Below are positions 28,173-36,952 of a stretch of 64,000 nt of DNA, piece after piece. Source of the DNA: Winogradskyella sp. PG-2 (GTDB taxonomy: Bacteria > Bacteroidota > Bacteroidia > Flavobacteriales > Flavobacteriaceae). The notes beneath the pieces are model-generated. The model was not told where the DNA came from. It saw only the letters and a program-made list of their open reading frames with translations, and ran no database searches. The DNA lies in NCBI RefSeq assembly GCF_000828715.1, contig NZ_AP014583.1:1486001-1550000 (forward strand), written 5' to 3'. Made by a program: the position numbers and the translations under genes. Within the stretch, counting starts at the first letter, position 1, and each line of letters begins with the position of its first letter.

Positions 28173-28198
28173 AAACCAGCTTGTTGAGCTAGTTTTTT
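28173..28198 (+). terminator. Orphan terminator-like hairpin
   Basis: AAACCAGCT (28173-28181) pairs with AGCTAGTTT (28187-28195) with one mismatch and a 5-nt loop, followed by T's to 28198. No coding region precedes it. Confidence 0.6.
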
Positions 28199-28227
28199 AT
28201 TTATGCCAATTAAAAATATATGCATTT

Positions 28228-28254
28228 CATCGATAAAAATTACATATTAACGAT
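28228..28254 (+). repeat. CATCGAT element with a partial second copy
   Basis: CATCGAT at 28228-28234, and AACGAT at 28249-28254 whose CGAT is displaced by 20 nt. It lies 72 nt before the lipoprotein start. It resembles the better-formed pairs at 60811 and 19085. Confidence 0.25.
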
Positions 28255-28305
28255 TTAATTCAATTTTTTTTATATATTGCCATCCCAATTTATAACCTAC
28301 TTAAA

Positions 28306-28842
28306 ATGAAAAAATTTAAAAAGGCAACTTACGCCATAGTTTTTGCAGTAATCTGCGCATCTACTTTTCAATGTGCATCTAATAAAGAAATAGCTTCAAC
28401 TTTTGAGCAAGAAGCTCCTTTTAAAGTAAAACCAGTTACATTTCAAGAATGGTATGCTGGTATAAAAGTTGGAGGAACTGGTATAAACATGTTTATACCT
28501 ATCACTGACGTTAAAGATAATGTCTTTATTCAAGATGTTTATTTTAGAAATCTTAAAAGTAAACTTGTTAAAAGTGGCGGAAAATACAAGGCCATCTTAA
28601 AAAATCCATCAAGCGATTATACGTTTAAGAAAGCTGAAAAACCAGCTGATTATCCATTTACATTGAAAGATGACGAATGTGTTGTAAGTTATTCAGAAAA
28701 TGGACAAACAAAATATCATAAAATTATAGCACTTAATGAAGTTGCTGGAACGTATTATGAGCACGGAGCTCCATCTATTTATTCAATAGTGACTTCTGCA
28801 GGTATGGCATCTCTTGATGACGAAGAAGAGGACGACAACTAG
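28306..28842 (+). CDS. Small secreted or lipoprotein, unknown function
   Basis: 178 residues I do not recognise. A signal sequence (AIVFAVICASTF) is followed by QCASNK, so Cys23 may be lipidated, although F-Q at -2/-1 is a poor lipobox even for this phylum. The mature part is beta-rich (PVTFQEWYAGIKVGGTGINMFIPI and onward), and the tail is strongly acidic (DDEEEDDN). It is monocistronic with its own terminator. It may be an envelope protein responding to conditions; no enzyme motif is visible. Confidence 0.7.
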   Translation: MKKFKKATYAIVFAVICASTFQCASNKEIASTFEQEAPFKVKPVTFQEWYAGIKVGGTGINMFIPITDVKDNVFIQDVYFRNLKSKLVKSGGKYKAILKNPSSDYTFKKAEKPADYPFTLKDDECVVSYSENGQTKYHKIIALNEVAGTYYEHGAPSIYSIVTSAGMASLDDEEEDDN

Positions 28843-28864
28843 AAATATAAATATACTTTTATAT

Positions 28865-28893
28865 AGCCTTGCTTTTTAAGCAAGGCTTTTTTT
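28865..28893 (+). terminator. Terminator of the small lipoprotein gene
   Basis: AGCCTTGCTT (28865-28874) and AAGCAAGGCT (28878-28887) are perfect 10-base arms with a 3-nt loop and a T tract to 28893. Confidence 0.92.
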
Positions 28894-28927
28894 ATTTCAT
28901 CTCACCAAAAGACCCATTTATATTTAA

Positions 28928-28935
28928 TACTTTTG
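28928..28935 (+). promoter_or_regulatory. -7 element before the flippase operon
   Basis: TACTTTTG matches TAnnTTTG, 21 nt before the TTG start at 28957. No clear TTG at -33. Confidence 0.5.
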
Positions 28936-28956
28936 AGGATACTATAACTATTTAGG

Positions 28957-30411
28957 TTGAGCGGATTCAAATCTCTTTTTAAACAAACTTTCATTTACGG
29001 CTTAGCAACCGTTTTACCTAGGATGCTAACTTTTTTATTAGTGCCATTATACACTCAAGTTATGGCAGTTGGAGTCTATGGAAAAGTGTCAATTATATTT
29101 TCATGGTTCGCAATATTTAATGTCATTTTAGCTTATGGTATGGAAACTGCCTTTTTTCGTTTTTTTAATAAAGAAACTGATAAAGAAAAAGTTGTTAATA
29201 CGTCTACACTTTCTATAATTTTTACATCGTTTAGCATTTTTATCATTGCATTTTTGTTTAAATACCAAATAGCATCTCTTACAGATATTAAAGTAGAATA
29301 TATCAGTTTTGTTATATGGATATTATTATTAGACGCTTTAGTTATTATACCCTTTACATGGCTTCGAGCTAATGAGAAACCGATGAAATATGCAGCTATT
29401 AAAATAGCTAATGTTACTATTAACATGTCGTTGAATTTGTTTTTTCTTTTGTGGCTTAGCGGTTTAGCAAAGGAGGTATTTTTTTTTCAACCCATATACA
29501 AACCCAACTTTGAAATTAACTATGTTTTAATTGCAAATTTAATAGCAAGTGGTGTCACCTTAATTTTAATGTTTCCATTTTATAATAAGCTTAAATTTAG
29601 TTTCGATAAGAAATTATGGAAGCGTATGTTACGTTATGCATTTCCGGTCTTAATTGCTGGTCTAGCCTATACAATTATCGAAACTTTTAATAGAATTCTC
29701 CTAGACAGTAGTTTATCAACTGCAGAAAACCCAGAGCGAGAAGTTGGTATGTTTTCGGCCTGCTATAAATTAGCCTTATTCATGACTTTATTTGCCACAG
29801 CCTTTAGATTGGGCATAGAGCCTTATTTTTTCAGTCATGCAAAAAGTGACAATCCGCAAAAGAACTATGCTAAAATATTAGAATATTTTGTTGCTTTTGG
29901 CTCAATAATCTTATTGGTTGTTGTTGTATTTGCAGATGTCATAAAAGTTCTTGTTATAAGAGATGAAGCCTTTTGGGAGGCCATGTGGATTGTACCAATA
30001 ATTCTTATTGCTAGCTTTTGTTTGGGCATGTACCACAACTTATCTGTTTGGTACAAAATTACAGATCGCACTAAGTTTGGAGCTTACATCTCGGTATTTG
30101 GGGCAATAGTAACTCTAGCTCTTAATTTTTGGTTAATACCAATTATTGGTTATAAAGGATCAGCAATAGCAACACTAGCAGCTTACGGCAGCATGGTGTT
30201 ATTGTCTTATTTTTACGGAAGAAAATATTACCCAATACCTTATAACCTAAAGAAAATAGGGTTATATCTCACAATATCTATTGTATTCTCTTTACTTTCG
30301 TTTTATAAATTTAGAGAGAATTACATAGTAGGGATGTCTCTGCTAATTGTATTTGCTTTTATTATGTTTATTTTGGAACGAAAAGAATTAAAACTACTTT
30401 TGAAGCGCTAA
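28957..30411 (+). CDS. Lipopolysaccharide/O-antigen flippase (Wzx-like, MOP superfamily)
   Basis: 484 residues with about fourteen membrane helices and the N-terminus of this family (FKQTFIYGLATVLPRMLTFLL, then LYTQVM). It would flip lipid-linked oligosaccharide units across the inner membrane. The start is TTG 28957, since the next ATG comes well into the first helix. The polysaccharide cluster at the left of the window has no flippase within view, but the two are 20 kb apart. It leads a run with DUF6090, dut and a nucleotidyltransferase. Confidence 0.9.
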   Translation: MSGFKSLFKQTFIYGLATVLPRMLTFLLVPLYTQVMAVGVYGKVSIIFSWFAIFNVILAYGMETAFFRFFNKETDKEKVVNTSTLSIIFTSFSIFIIAFLFKYQIASLTDIKVEYISFVIWILLLDALVIIPFTWLRANEKPMKYAAIKIANVTINMSLNLFFLLWLSGLAKEVFFFQPIYKPNFEINYVLIANLIASGVTLILMFPFYNKLKFSFDKKLWKRMLRYAFPVLIAGLAYTIIETFNRILLDSSLSTAENPEREVGMFSACYKLALFMTLFATAFRLGIEPYFFSHAKSDNPQKNYAKILEYFVAFGSIILLVVVVFADVIKVLVIRDEAFWEAMWIVPIILIASFCLGMYHNLSVWYKITDRTKFGAYISVFGAIVTLALNFWLIPIIGYKGSAIATLAAYGSMVLLSYFYGRKYYPIPYNLKKIGLYLTISIVFSLLSFYKFRENYIVGMSLLIVFAFIMFILERKELKLLLKR

Positions 30412-30415
30412 GGAT

Positions 30416-31177
30416 ATGATTAAGTTCTTCAACAAAATAAGACAGCAAATGCTCATTGAAAATAAAATGGGTCGCTATTTCAAATATGCTATTGGAGAGA
30501 TTATTTTGGTGATGATAGGTATTTTGTTGGCATTACAAGTCAATACTTGGAATAATAATAGAGAGCTTAAAAAAGAAGAATTCAAAATAATGAAAAGTCT
30601 TCACAAAGAGTTTAGCACCAACCTTGTTAAGTTTGACAAGAAGTTTCAATCCCATATTATTAAAAAGGAAAGTATTGAAACCGTCATGTCTATTAATCCT
30701 AGAGCGTTTTCAGTAGATAGTTTATATAGTTTAGTGAGACACGTAAATAATACGCCAACATTTGACCCATTTCAAGGCATTTATAATTCTGTAATTAGTT
30801 CTGGAAAGATAGAAATAATTTCTATCGACACTTTAAAGGAAAGTGTTTCAGGTTATCAAGACTTACTAAGAGATTATCGAGAAAGTGAAGATGCAGTAAT
30901 ACGATTTCTTACTCAAAATCTACATAACTATATGCTATCTGAAGGACTTTTAGATAATTATCAATTTTTTAGAAATATCGCCGAAATATCTAATGAAGAA
31001 GAACAACGCATAAAAAAGAAATTTATTAAGTTCATAGAGTCTGATCAGTATGAAAATCATTTGACTATGTTAAGAGCATGGTTGGAATCTGTTTTTAAGA
31101 AAGGCAATGTTTTTAGACAAGAAATAGTATCCATAATTAGTTTGTTAGACGTAGAAATAGAAAAACATGAAAATTAA
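30416..31177 (+). CDS. DUF6090 family membrane-anchored protein
   Basis: 253 residues. A short basic N-terminus precedes one membrane helix (about 27-43, [17 protein letters not shown]) followed by [13 protein letters not shown], the conserved boundary of the DUF6090 family. The rest is a helical, charged periplasmic or cytoplasmic domain. It is common in Flavobacteriaceae, often in many copies, with unknown function. It starts 4 nt after the flippase stop and overlaps dut by 11 nt. Confidence 0.85.
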   Translation: MIKFFNKIRQQMLIENKMGRYFKYAIGEIILVMIGILLALQVNTWNNNRELKKEEFKIMKSLHKEFSTNLVKFDKKFQSHIIKKESIETVMSINPRAFSVDSLYSLVRHVNNTPTFDPFQGIYNSVISSGKIEIISIDTLKESVSGYQDLLRDYRESEDAVIRFLTQNLHNYMLSEGLLDNYQFFRNIAEISNEEEQRIKKKFIKFIESDQYENHLTMLRAWLESVFKKGNVFRQEIVSIISLLDVEIEKHEN

Positions 31178-31601
31178 AATCATAAACAAATCAAGACACG
31201 AATTACCGCATTACGAAACTAGTGCTTCAGCTGGTATGGATTTACGTGCAAGCTTAACAGAAGCAAGAATTCTAAAACCTTTAGAGCGCACCATCGTTAG
31301 TACTGGTTTATTTATTGAATTGCCAGTAGGAATTGAGGCACAAGTAAGACCAAGAAGTGGACTTGCTGCAAAAAAAGGAATTACCGTACTAAATGCACCA
31401 GGAACTATAGATGCCGATTATAGAGGTGAGGTAGGAGTAATATTAGTCAATCTATCTACCGAAGATTTCACTATTAATAATGGCGAGCGCATTGCTCAAC
31501 TAGTTATAGCAAAACACGAACGCGCTGAGTGGGAAGAAACAAAAGAACTATCTTCAACTGAGAGAGGTGAAGGCGGTTTCGGAAGTACAGGAACTAAATA
31601 A
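31167..31601 (+). CDS. dut: dUTP diphosphatase
   Basis: Hydrolyses dUTP to dUMP and pyrophosphate, keeping uracil out of DNA and feeding dTMP synthesis. 144 residues, the normal length of a trimeric dUTPase, with all five motifs: [17 protein letters not shown], the catalytic aspartate in [13 protein letters not shown], the RIAQLV region and the C-terminal GEGGFGSTG arm. It overlaps the DUF6090 gene by 11 nt. Confidence 0.97.
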   Translation: MKIKIINKSRHELPHYETSASAGMDLRASLTEARILKPLERTIVSTGLFIELPVGIEAQVRPRSGLAAKKGITVLNAPGTIDADYRGEVGVILVNLSTEDFTINNGERIAQLVIAKHERAEWEETKELSSTERGEGGFGSTGTK

Positions 31602-31634
31602 CGGAATAAAAAGATTAACGAATAAACTTAAAAA

Positions 31635-32654
31635 ATGAAAATTATAGTCCCAATGGCAGGCAGAGGTTCTCGCCTTAGACCACACAGTTTAACAGTACCA
31701 AAACCATTAATCCCAGTTGCAGGTCAACCTATTGTACATCGTTTAGTAAAAGATATTGCTAAAGTATTGAAGCAGCCTATTGAAGAAATTGCTTTTGTTT
31801 TAGGTGATCCAGCATGGTTTGGTGATGATGTGGTTGAAAGTTTAACCGAACTTGCAGAAGGTTTAGGTGCTAAGGCATCCATTTACAGACAAGATCAACC
31901 TTTGGGAACAGGTCATGCCATAATAAGCGCAAAACCATCATTGTCTGGTCCTGCTGTAATTGCTTACGCAGATACTTTAATTAGAGCTGAGTTTGATTTA
32001 GATCCAACGGCAGATAGTGTTATTTGGACAAAACGTGTTACAAATCCTGAAGCTTATGGTGTTGTTAAGTTAGACGAGAACGAAAGTATTATTGAGCTGG
32101 TTGAAAAGCCAGAAAGCTTTGTAAGTAATCAGGCTGTAATAGGTATTTATTACTTTAAAGATGTAGCTGTATTAAAAGAAAAACTTCAAGAAGTACTTGA
32201 TGAGAATATTATGAATGGGGGAGAATATCAAATTAATGATGGTATTAAACGAATGATGGCAGATGGTAGAGTTTTTAAAACAGGTACTGTAGATGAATGG
32301 ATGGATTGCGGAAATAAAAACGTAACCTTAGAAACTAATGCTAAAATGTTAGGTTTTTTAAAAGCAGATAATGAAGAGCAATTAGTTCATGATTCTGTGG
32401 TATTAGAAAACTCAACTATTATTGAGCCATGTTTTATTGGAGCAGGTACCGTTTTGCGCAATACATCAGTAGGACCTAACGTTTCTATTGGCAAGGATTG
32501 TGTAATTGAATACTCTAGCGTTAAAAATAGCTTAATACAAAACCAAACTACTATCAAAAATGCTAATTTAGATGACGCTATGATTGGGAATTATGTAAAG
32601 TATGATGGTAGCTTTACTAAAATTAGTATAGGAGATTATTCTATTTTGGAATAA
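31635..32654 (+). CDS. Sugar-1-phosphate nucleotidyltransferase with C-terminal hexapeptide repeats
   Basis: 339 residues. The N-terminal NTP-transferase domain has PMAGRGSRLRPHSLTVPKPL near 6-25, the G-x-G-x-R activation loop and lysine, then QPLGTGHAI and AYADTLI, with MNGGEYQINDGI further on. The C-terminus (about 245-339) is a left-handed beta-helix of hexapeptide repeats. It makes an NDP-sugar such as dTDP- or UDP-glucose for glycan synthesis; the exact nucleotide and sugar are not evident. It follows dut by 33 nt. Confidence 0.9.
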   Translation: MKIIVPMAGRGSRLRPHSLTVPKPLIPVAGQPIVHRLVKDIAKVLKQPIEEIAFVLGDPAWFGDDVVESLTELAEGLGAKASIYRQDQPLGTGHAIISAKPSLSGPAVIAYADTLIRAEFDLDPTADSVIWTKRVTNPEAYGVVKLDENESIIELVEKPESFVSNQAVIGIYYFKDVAVLKEKLQEVLDENIMNGGEYQINDGIKRMMADGRVFKTGTVDEWMDCGNKNVTLETNAKMLGFLKADNEEQLVHDSVVLENSTIIEPCFIGAGTVLRNTSVGPNVSIGKDCVIEYSSVKNSLIQNQTTIKNANLDDAMIGNYVKYDGSFTKISIGDYSILE

Positions 32655-32700
32655 CTTTTGAACTTATAATTATCTTTTATAGCATTACGAAGCATCTAAA

Positions 32701-34062
32701 ATGAAATTGAATAAAAAAATAGTAAAACTAGCACTTGTACTTTTTATAGTACCAGTTTTTGCTATTGGCCAAGTTAATTTCGATAAACCACCAGACGACG
32801 ATCTAGGAAATTTAGAAGATGAATTTCAAGAATACTTTTTTGAAGCCTTAAAACAAAAAGGAATTGAAAACTATGATCGTGCTGTAGATGCACTTCAAAA
32901 ATGTTTAAATTTAGATAGCAAAAAGCCTATCATTTATTTTGAACTGGGTAAAAACTATAATAAACTCAAAAATTATGGTGCTGCAGAAGATGCCCTTAAA
33001 AAGGCAATTAGTATGCAGCCAGATAACGAATGGTTTTTAGATGAGTTGTATGATGTTTATTTTCAACAAGATGATATTAATAATGCTATTAGAACAATAA
33101 AGCAACTCGTAAAATATCACCCAGATTATAAGGAAGATTTAGCAGCACTTTATGTGCGAGAGGAAAGGTATAAGCAAGCCTTAGAGTTGTTAGATGAGCT
33201 AGATACCGAATTAGGAATTAGTGAATCTAGAGATGCTATGCGTAATGATATATACAGCATCACTGGGAATGCTGATGATAGAATAGAAAATTTAGAACAA
33301 CGCATAGCTAATAACCCTAATAATGAGGATAACCACTTAAAACTTATATATAGATATAGTCAAACTGGCGATCGAAAAAATGCATATAAGGCTGCCAGAA
33401 ATTTGTTAAAAATAAAGCCAGATTCTAAGTATGTACATTTGGCTTTGTATAAGTTCTATCTTAAAGATAATAAGGTGAAAGATGCTATTAATTCTGTAAA
33501 AATTGCATTGTCAAGCCCACAGATTAATGCAGACGCTAAAGCAAAAGTATTGAAGGACTTTGTGGCTTTTGTAGCTAGGAATCCTGAATATGAATCTGAC
33601 CTTATTGATATCACATCTTTAATTGATAATAACAAAGACGCACAAACGCACAGTGATTTAGGTCAATATTATCTTAAAGCTGGTAATAAAGCTAAGGCGC
33701 TTTCAAATTTTAAAGAAGCGCTTAAGCAAGACCCTAATGATTTTAAATTAATAAAAGATGTATTGTTATTACAATTAGATATAAGGGATTATAAAGCTGT
33801 TATAGCTGATAGTGAGCGTGCTTTAGAATTATATCCCGCACAACCTATTTTATATTTGGTAAATGGTGTAGCTAATAACAGCTCAGAGCAGTATAAAAAA
33901 GCAATCGACAATTTAGAAATGGGCTTAGATTATTTAATTGACAACCCTAATATGGAAGCCGATTTCTATTCTCAATTAAGCTTAGCATATAAAGCTTTAA
34001 ATAATATTAGTAAATCAGAAGCGTTTGCTAAAAAGGCACAAGATTTAAAAGCACAACAATAA
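32701..34062 (+). CDS. Secreted TPR-repeat protein
   Basis: 453 residues: a signal peptide (ALVLFIVPVFAIGQ) and about ten TPR repeats in the mature protein, for example KALSNFKEALKQDPNDFKLI. It is a periplasmic scaffold for protein contacts with no enzyme motif. The next gene starts directly after its stop codon (0 nt gap), so it is cotranscribed with the DUF4292 lipoprotein and the EnvC-like protein. This suggests one envelope-assembly unit. Confidence 0.88.
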   Translation: MKLNKKIVKLALVLFIVPVFAIGQVNFDKPPDDDLGNLEDEFQEYFFEALKQKGIENYDRAVDALQKCLNLDSKKPIIYFELGKNYNKLKNYGAAEDALKKAISMQPDNEWFLDELYDVYFQQDDINNAIRTIKQLVKYHPDYKEDLAALYVREERYKQALELLDELDTELGISESRDAMRNDIYSITGNADDRIENLEQRIANNPNNEDNHLKLIYRYSQTGDRKNAYKAARNLLKIKPDSKYVHLALYKFYLKDNKVKDAINSVKIALSSPQINADAKAKVLKDFVAFVARNPEYESDLIDITSLIDNNKDAQTHSDLGQYYLKAGNKAKALSNFKEALKQDPNDFKLIKDVLLLQLDIRDYKAVIADSERALELYPAQPILYLVNGVANNSSEQYKKAIDNLEMGLDYLIDNPNMEADFYSQLSLAYKALNNISKSEAFAKKAQDLKAQQ

Positions 34063-34854
34063 ATGAAATCACCTCAAATAAAGAAACTATTAAAACTTAC
34101 CCTTACGGTTTGCTTAATCACAATAGCTTTTGGTTGTAAATCCGCTAAAAGTATAATAGCATCAGGTGAGGCAAGTAATCAGTTATCTGCTAAACAAGTG
34201 ATAAAACAGCATCAAGAAAACAGTGCTGATTTCAAAACTATGCAAGCTAAAGTTAGAATTGATTTAATTCAAGGTCAAAAAGAACAAGGGCTTACGTTTA
34301 ATTTTCGAATGGAAAAGAATAAAGTAATTTGGTTAAGTGCTCCCTTAGGTCTTGCACGCATGATGATAACACCAGATAAGGTTCGTTTCTATAATAAACA
34401 AGATAATCAGTATTTTGATGGTAACTATGAGTTGCTAAGTGATTTTGTTGGTGTAGATTTAGACTTTACTAAGGTTCAGAATATCCTTTTAGGGCAAGCT
34501 ATTTATGATCTTAAAGATGAGCCTCATAAAGTTGCAGTTAATGAAAATTCTTATGCGCTACAACCTAGAGATCAGAAGGCACTTATAGAATTATTTTATT
34601 TGATTAATCCATCACATTTTAAGATGGATAGCTTACAGTTGTTCCAACAGTTAAAAAGAAGAATGTTGCAAGTAGACTATGCGTCTTATCAAGAAGTAAA
34701 AAACCAAGTATTGCCGCAAAATATTAGAATAATCGCACAAGATAATAGTGATGAGGTTGCAATTACTATGGAATTTAAATCAGTGTCTCTAAATAATGAG
34801 GTTCGTTTTCCGTTTAAGATTCCTAAAGGTTATGAAGAAATTATTATAAAGTAA
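34063..34854 (+). CDS. DUF4292 lipoprotein
   Basis: 263 residues. The lipoprotein signal ends at Cys25 (TIAFGCKSAK). The mature part is a long antiparallel beta region: MQAKVRIDLIQGQKEQGLTF, then VIWLSAPLGLARMMITPDKV. This alternation of short strands with hydrophobic faces resembles the LolA/LolB half-barrel, so carrying lipoproteins or lipids at the outer membrane is a reasonable guess but not shown here. The last base of its stop is the first base of the next start. Confidence 0.85.
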   Translation: MKSPQIKKLLKLTLTVCLITIAFGCKSAKSIIASGEASNQLSAKQVIKQHQENSADFKTMQAKVRIDLIQGQKEQGLTFNFRMEKNKVIWLSAPLGLARMMITPDKVRFYNKQDNQYFDGNYELLSDFVGVDLDFTKVQNILLGQAIYDLKDEPHKVAVNENSYALQPRDQKALIELFYLINPSHFKMDSLQLFQQLKRRMLQVDYASYQEVKNQVLPQNIRIIAQDNSDEVAITMEFKSVSLNNEVRFPFKIPKGYEEIIIK

Positions 34855-36077
34855 TGAGATCAAAACGTTTCTATACGACACTTATTTTTGGACTAATAAT
34901 ATCCTGCTCTACACTTATTGCGCAAAGTGATAAGCAAAAGGCATTAGAGGCAGAACTTCAACAAAAACGTAAAGAGCTTAAACAGCTTAATTCCTTATTA
35001 TTCTCTAATAAGAAAGAAGAAAAATCGGTAATTACTCTTATTGAAGATATTAATTATAAGGTCAGTGTTAGAAAAAATTTGATTAGAATCTCAAATAAGC
35101 AAGCTAATTTATTAACAAGGGAAATTAATTCCAATCAAAAGGAGATTACTAGTCTCAGAACTCAACTTCAAGAATTAAAAGATGATTACGCAGCCATGCT
35201 TGTAAAATCATACAAAAGTAAATCCGAACAAAGTAAGATGATGTTTCTGCTGTCATCTAGTAATTTTTCACAAGCTTATAAAAGACTACAATACATAAAG
35301 CAGTATGCAAATTACCAAAAGGAACAAGGTGAAGCGATAAAAACGAAAACGAAGGAATTACAAGATTTAAACATTCAGCTTTCAAAACAAAAAGAAACCA
35401 AGAAAAAGTTGATCGAAGAAAACCGAATTGAAAAAAGAAAGCTAGATAAAGAGTTAAAAGATCGTGAGGTTCTAATGGCATCTATTAAGGCTGATATGAG
35501 GAAGTTTTCTGCTCAAATTAAAAAGAAGAAGCAAGAGGTTGATCGCTTAGATAAAGAAATTAACCGAATGATTAGAAATGCAATTGCTGCCTCTAATAAA
35601 AAAGCAGGTAAAAAATCATCTTCTGGTAAGTTTGTATTAACGCCAGAGGCTAAAAAGCTAGCCTCTAATTTTGAAGCTAATAAAGGAAAGTTGGGTTGGC
35701 CAGTATCTCGAGGTGTTATTAAAGGAAAATTTGGGAAACGACGTTCATTAACAGACAAGTCAGTAACCCAAAATTATAAGAGTATTTACATTGCTACAGA
35801 GAAGAACTCTGACGTTAAAGCTGTTTTTAATGGTGTGGTATCCGAAATTCACATCATGAAACGTGGTAATCCAACTATATTGGTTAGACATGGTAATTAT
35901 TTTAGTGTTTACATGAACCTTTCAGAAGTAAGAGTGAAGAAAGGTGATAAAATAACTACAGGACAAGTTATTGGAAAAGTCTTCACAAATAAAATTAAAG
36001 GTGAAACTCTACTTGGTTTTAGAATTTATAAAAATGACCAAGTTCTTAACCCTGAATATTGGATAGCTAAGTATTGA
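34854..36077 (+). CDS. EnvC-like murein hydrolase activator (degenerate M23/LytM)
   Basis: 407 residues: a signal peptide (about 1-23), a very long coiled coil (about 25-250), a short Ser/Lys-rich linker and a C-terminal LytM-like domain (about 280-407) with VKAVFNGVVSEIHIM, TILVRHGNYFSVYMNLS and GETLLGFRIYKN. The M23 zinc ligands are missing: the usual HxxxD region has no His-Asp pair, and the HxH motif is replaced by GFRIYK. EnvC relatives behave this way, activating amidases at division without cutting peptidoglycan. It overlaps the DUF4292 gene by 1 nt. Confidence 0.88.
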   Translation: MRSKRFYTTLIFGLIISCSTLIAQSDKQKALEAELQQKRKELKQLNSLLFSNKKEEKSVITLIEDINYKVSVRKNLIRISNKQANLLTREINSNQKEITSLRTQLQELKDDYAAMLVKSYKSKSEQSKMMFLLSSSNFSQAYKRLQYIKQYANYQKEQGEAIKTKTKELQDLNIQLSKQKETKKKLIEENRIEKRKLDKELKDREVLMASIKADMRKFSAQIKKKKQEVDRLDKEINRMIRNAIAASNKKAGKKSSSGKFVLTPEAKKLASNFEANKGKLGWPVSRGVIKGKFGKRRSLTDKSVTQNYKSIYIATEKNSDVKAVFNGVVSEIHIMKRGNPTILVRHGNYFSVYMNLSEVRVKKGDKITTGQVIGKVFTNKIKGETLLGFRIYKNDQVLNPEYWIAKY

Positions 36078-36296
36078 TTAAACTCTAACAAAAACATAGC
36101 CTCTTCTTGTCTTTCTATAATGTTTCCCATTAAAGAAATAGTAACGTTTACCTTTTACTCTAACAACTTTATATTGCCTTGGTAATTTTTTAACAACTGT
36201 TACTGAAGTGGGTTCCTTCACTACAACACGACTTGCACAAGATGTAAAACTTAGAGCAAAAACTAAAACTAGGGTATAAACTAGATATCTCATCAT
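36078..36296 (-). CDS. Small basic lipoprotein, unknown function
   Basis: 72 residues from the ATG pair at 36296; an upstream in-frame start at 36329 would break the signal peptide. The signal ends in SFTSC (Cys20), an ordinary lipobox. The mature part is short and very basic and aromatic (KVVRVKGKRYYFFNGKHYRK), like small DUF6515-type cell-surface proteins. Its stop codon touches the stop of the convergent EnvC-like gene. Function unknown. Confidence 0.6.
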   Translation of the reverse strand: MMRYLVYTLVLVFALSFTSCASRVVVKEPTSVTVVKKLPRQYKVVRVKGKRYYFFNGKHYRKTRRGYVFVRV

Positions 36297-36381
36297 AAAT
36301 AAATTTGGTTCTATGATAAGACCTAACAATTTTAGAAAGGTTTAATCGAAAGTGTTATTCAGAGCTTAGGGAAGTTATCTA

Positions 36382-36891
36382 CTACTCAAAAAGTGCTTTT
36401 AGTTCAGTAGCATCATCCGGTTTCATCTTTCCTGCTAAAAGTAAGCTTAGTTGCTTACGTCTTAGCGCAGCATCAAAGCGAAGTTTTTCTAATTCAGTTT
36501 CAGGCACAAGCTCAGGCACTTTAACGGGTCTTCCGGTTTCATCAACCGCAACAAAGGTATAAATAGCCTCATTTGCTTTTACACACTCACCAGACTCTCT
36601 GTCTTCAATCCAAACATCCATATAAACCTCCATAGATGAGGTGAATGCTCTCGACACTTTAGCTTCAATCATAACAACACTACCTAAAGGTACAGATCGG
36701 TTAAATGCCACATGATTAACAGAAGCAGTAACAACAATTCGTCTTGAGTGACGTCTTGCCGATATACTTGCTGCACGATCCATACGAGCGAGTAATTCAC
36801 CACCAAATAAATTATTGATAGGATTAGTTTCACTTGGTAAAACTAAATCGGTAACTATGGTTTTTGACTGAAAAGCAGTTCGTGATTGCAT
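36382..36891 (-). CDS. Acyl-CoA thioesterase (hotdog fold, YciA-like)
   Basis: 169 residues of the hotdog superfamily; hydrolyses acyl-CoA to the free acid and CoA in the cytoplasm. Motifs are LPSETNPINNLFGGELLARMD, which holds the catalytic N/D helix, and NHVAFNRSVPLGSVVMIEAKV. It is monocistronic with its own -7 element. The acyl chain preferred is unknown. Confidence 0.93.
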   Translation of the reverse strand: MQSRTAFQSKTIVTDLVLPSETNPINNLFGGELLARMDRAASISARRHSRRIVVTASVNHVAFNRSVPLGSVVMIEAKVSRAFTSSMEVYMDVWIEDRESGECVKANEAIYTFVAVDETGRPVKVPELVPETELEKLRFDAALRRKQLSLLLAGKMKPDDATELKALFE

Positions 36892-36910
36892 AAATTCTTT
36901 AAATTATGCG

Positions 36911-36918
36911 CAAAGATA
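36911..36918 (-). promoter_or_regulatory. -7 element of the thioesterase gene
   Basis: TATCTTTG on the minus strand, 19 nt before the ATG at 36891. No TTG seen at -33. Confidence 0.5.
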
Positions 36919-36952
36919 AGATGCTTTGACGAAATAAAAGGATAAGAAAAGG

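Larger units (their letters stand above)
28028..28305. other. AT-rich intergenic region with an orphan terminator and a repeat
   Basis: No reading frame of note on either strand. It contains a second terminator-like hairpin (28173-28198) with no gene in front of it, a CATCGAT-type repeat (28228-28254) and a weak -7-like TATATATTG (28271-28279) before the lipoprotein gene. The 145 nt between the two terminators might hold a small RNA or a decayed gene; the sequence gives no further clue. Confidence 0.4.
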
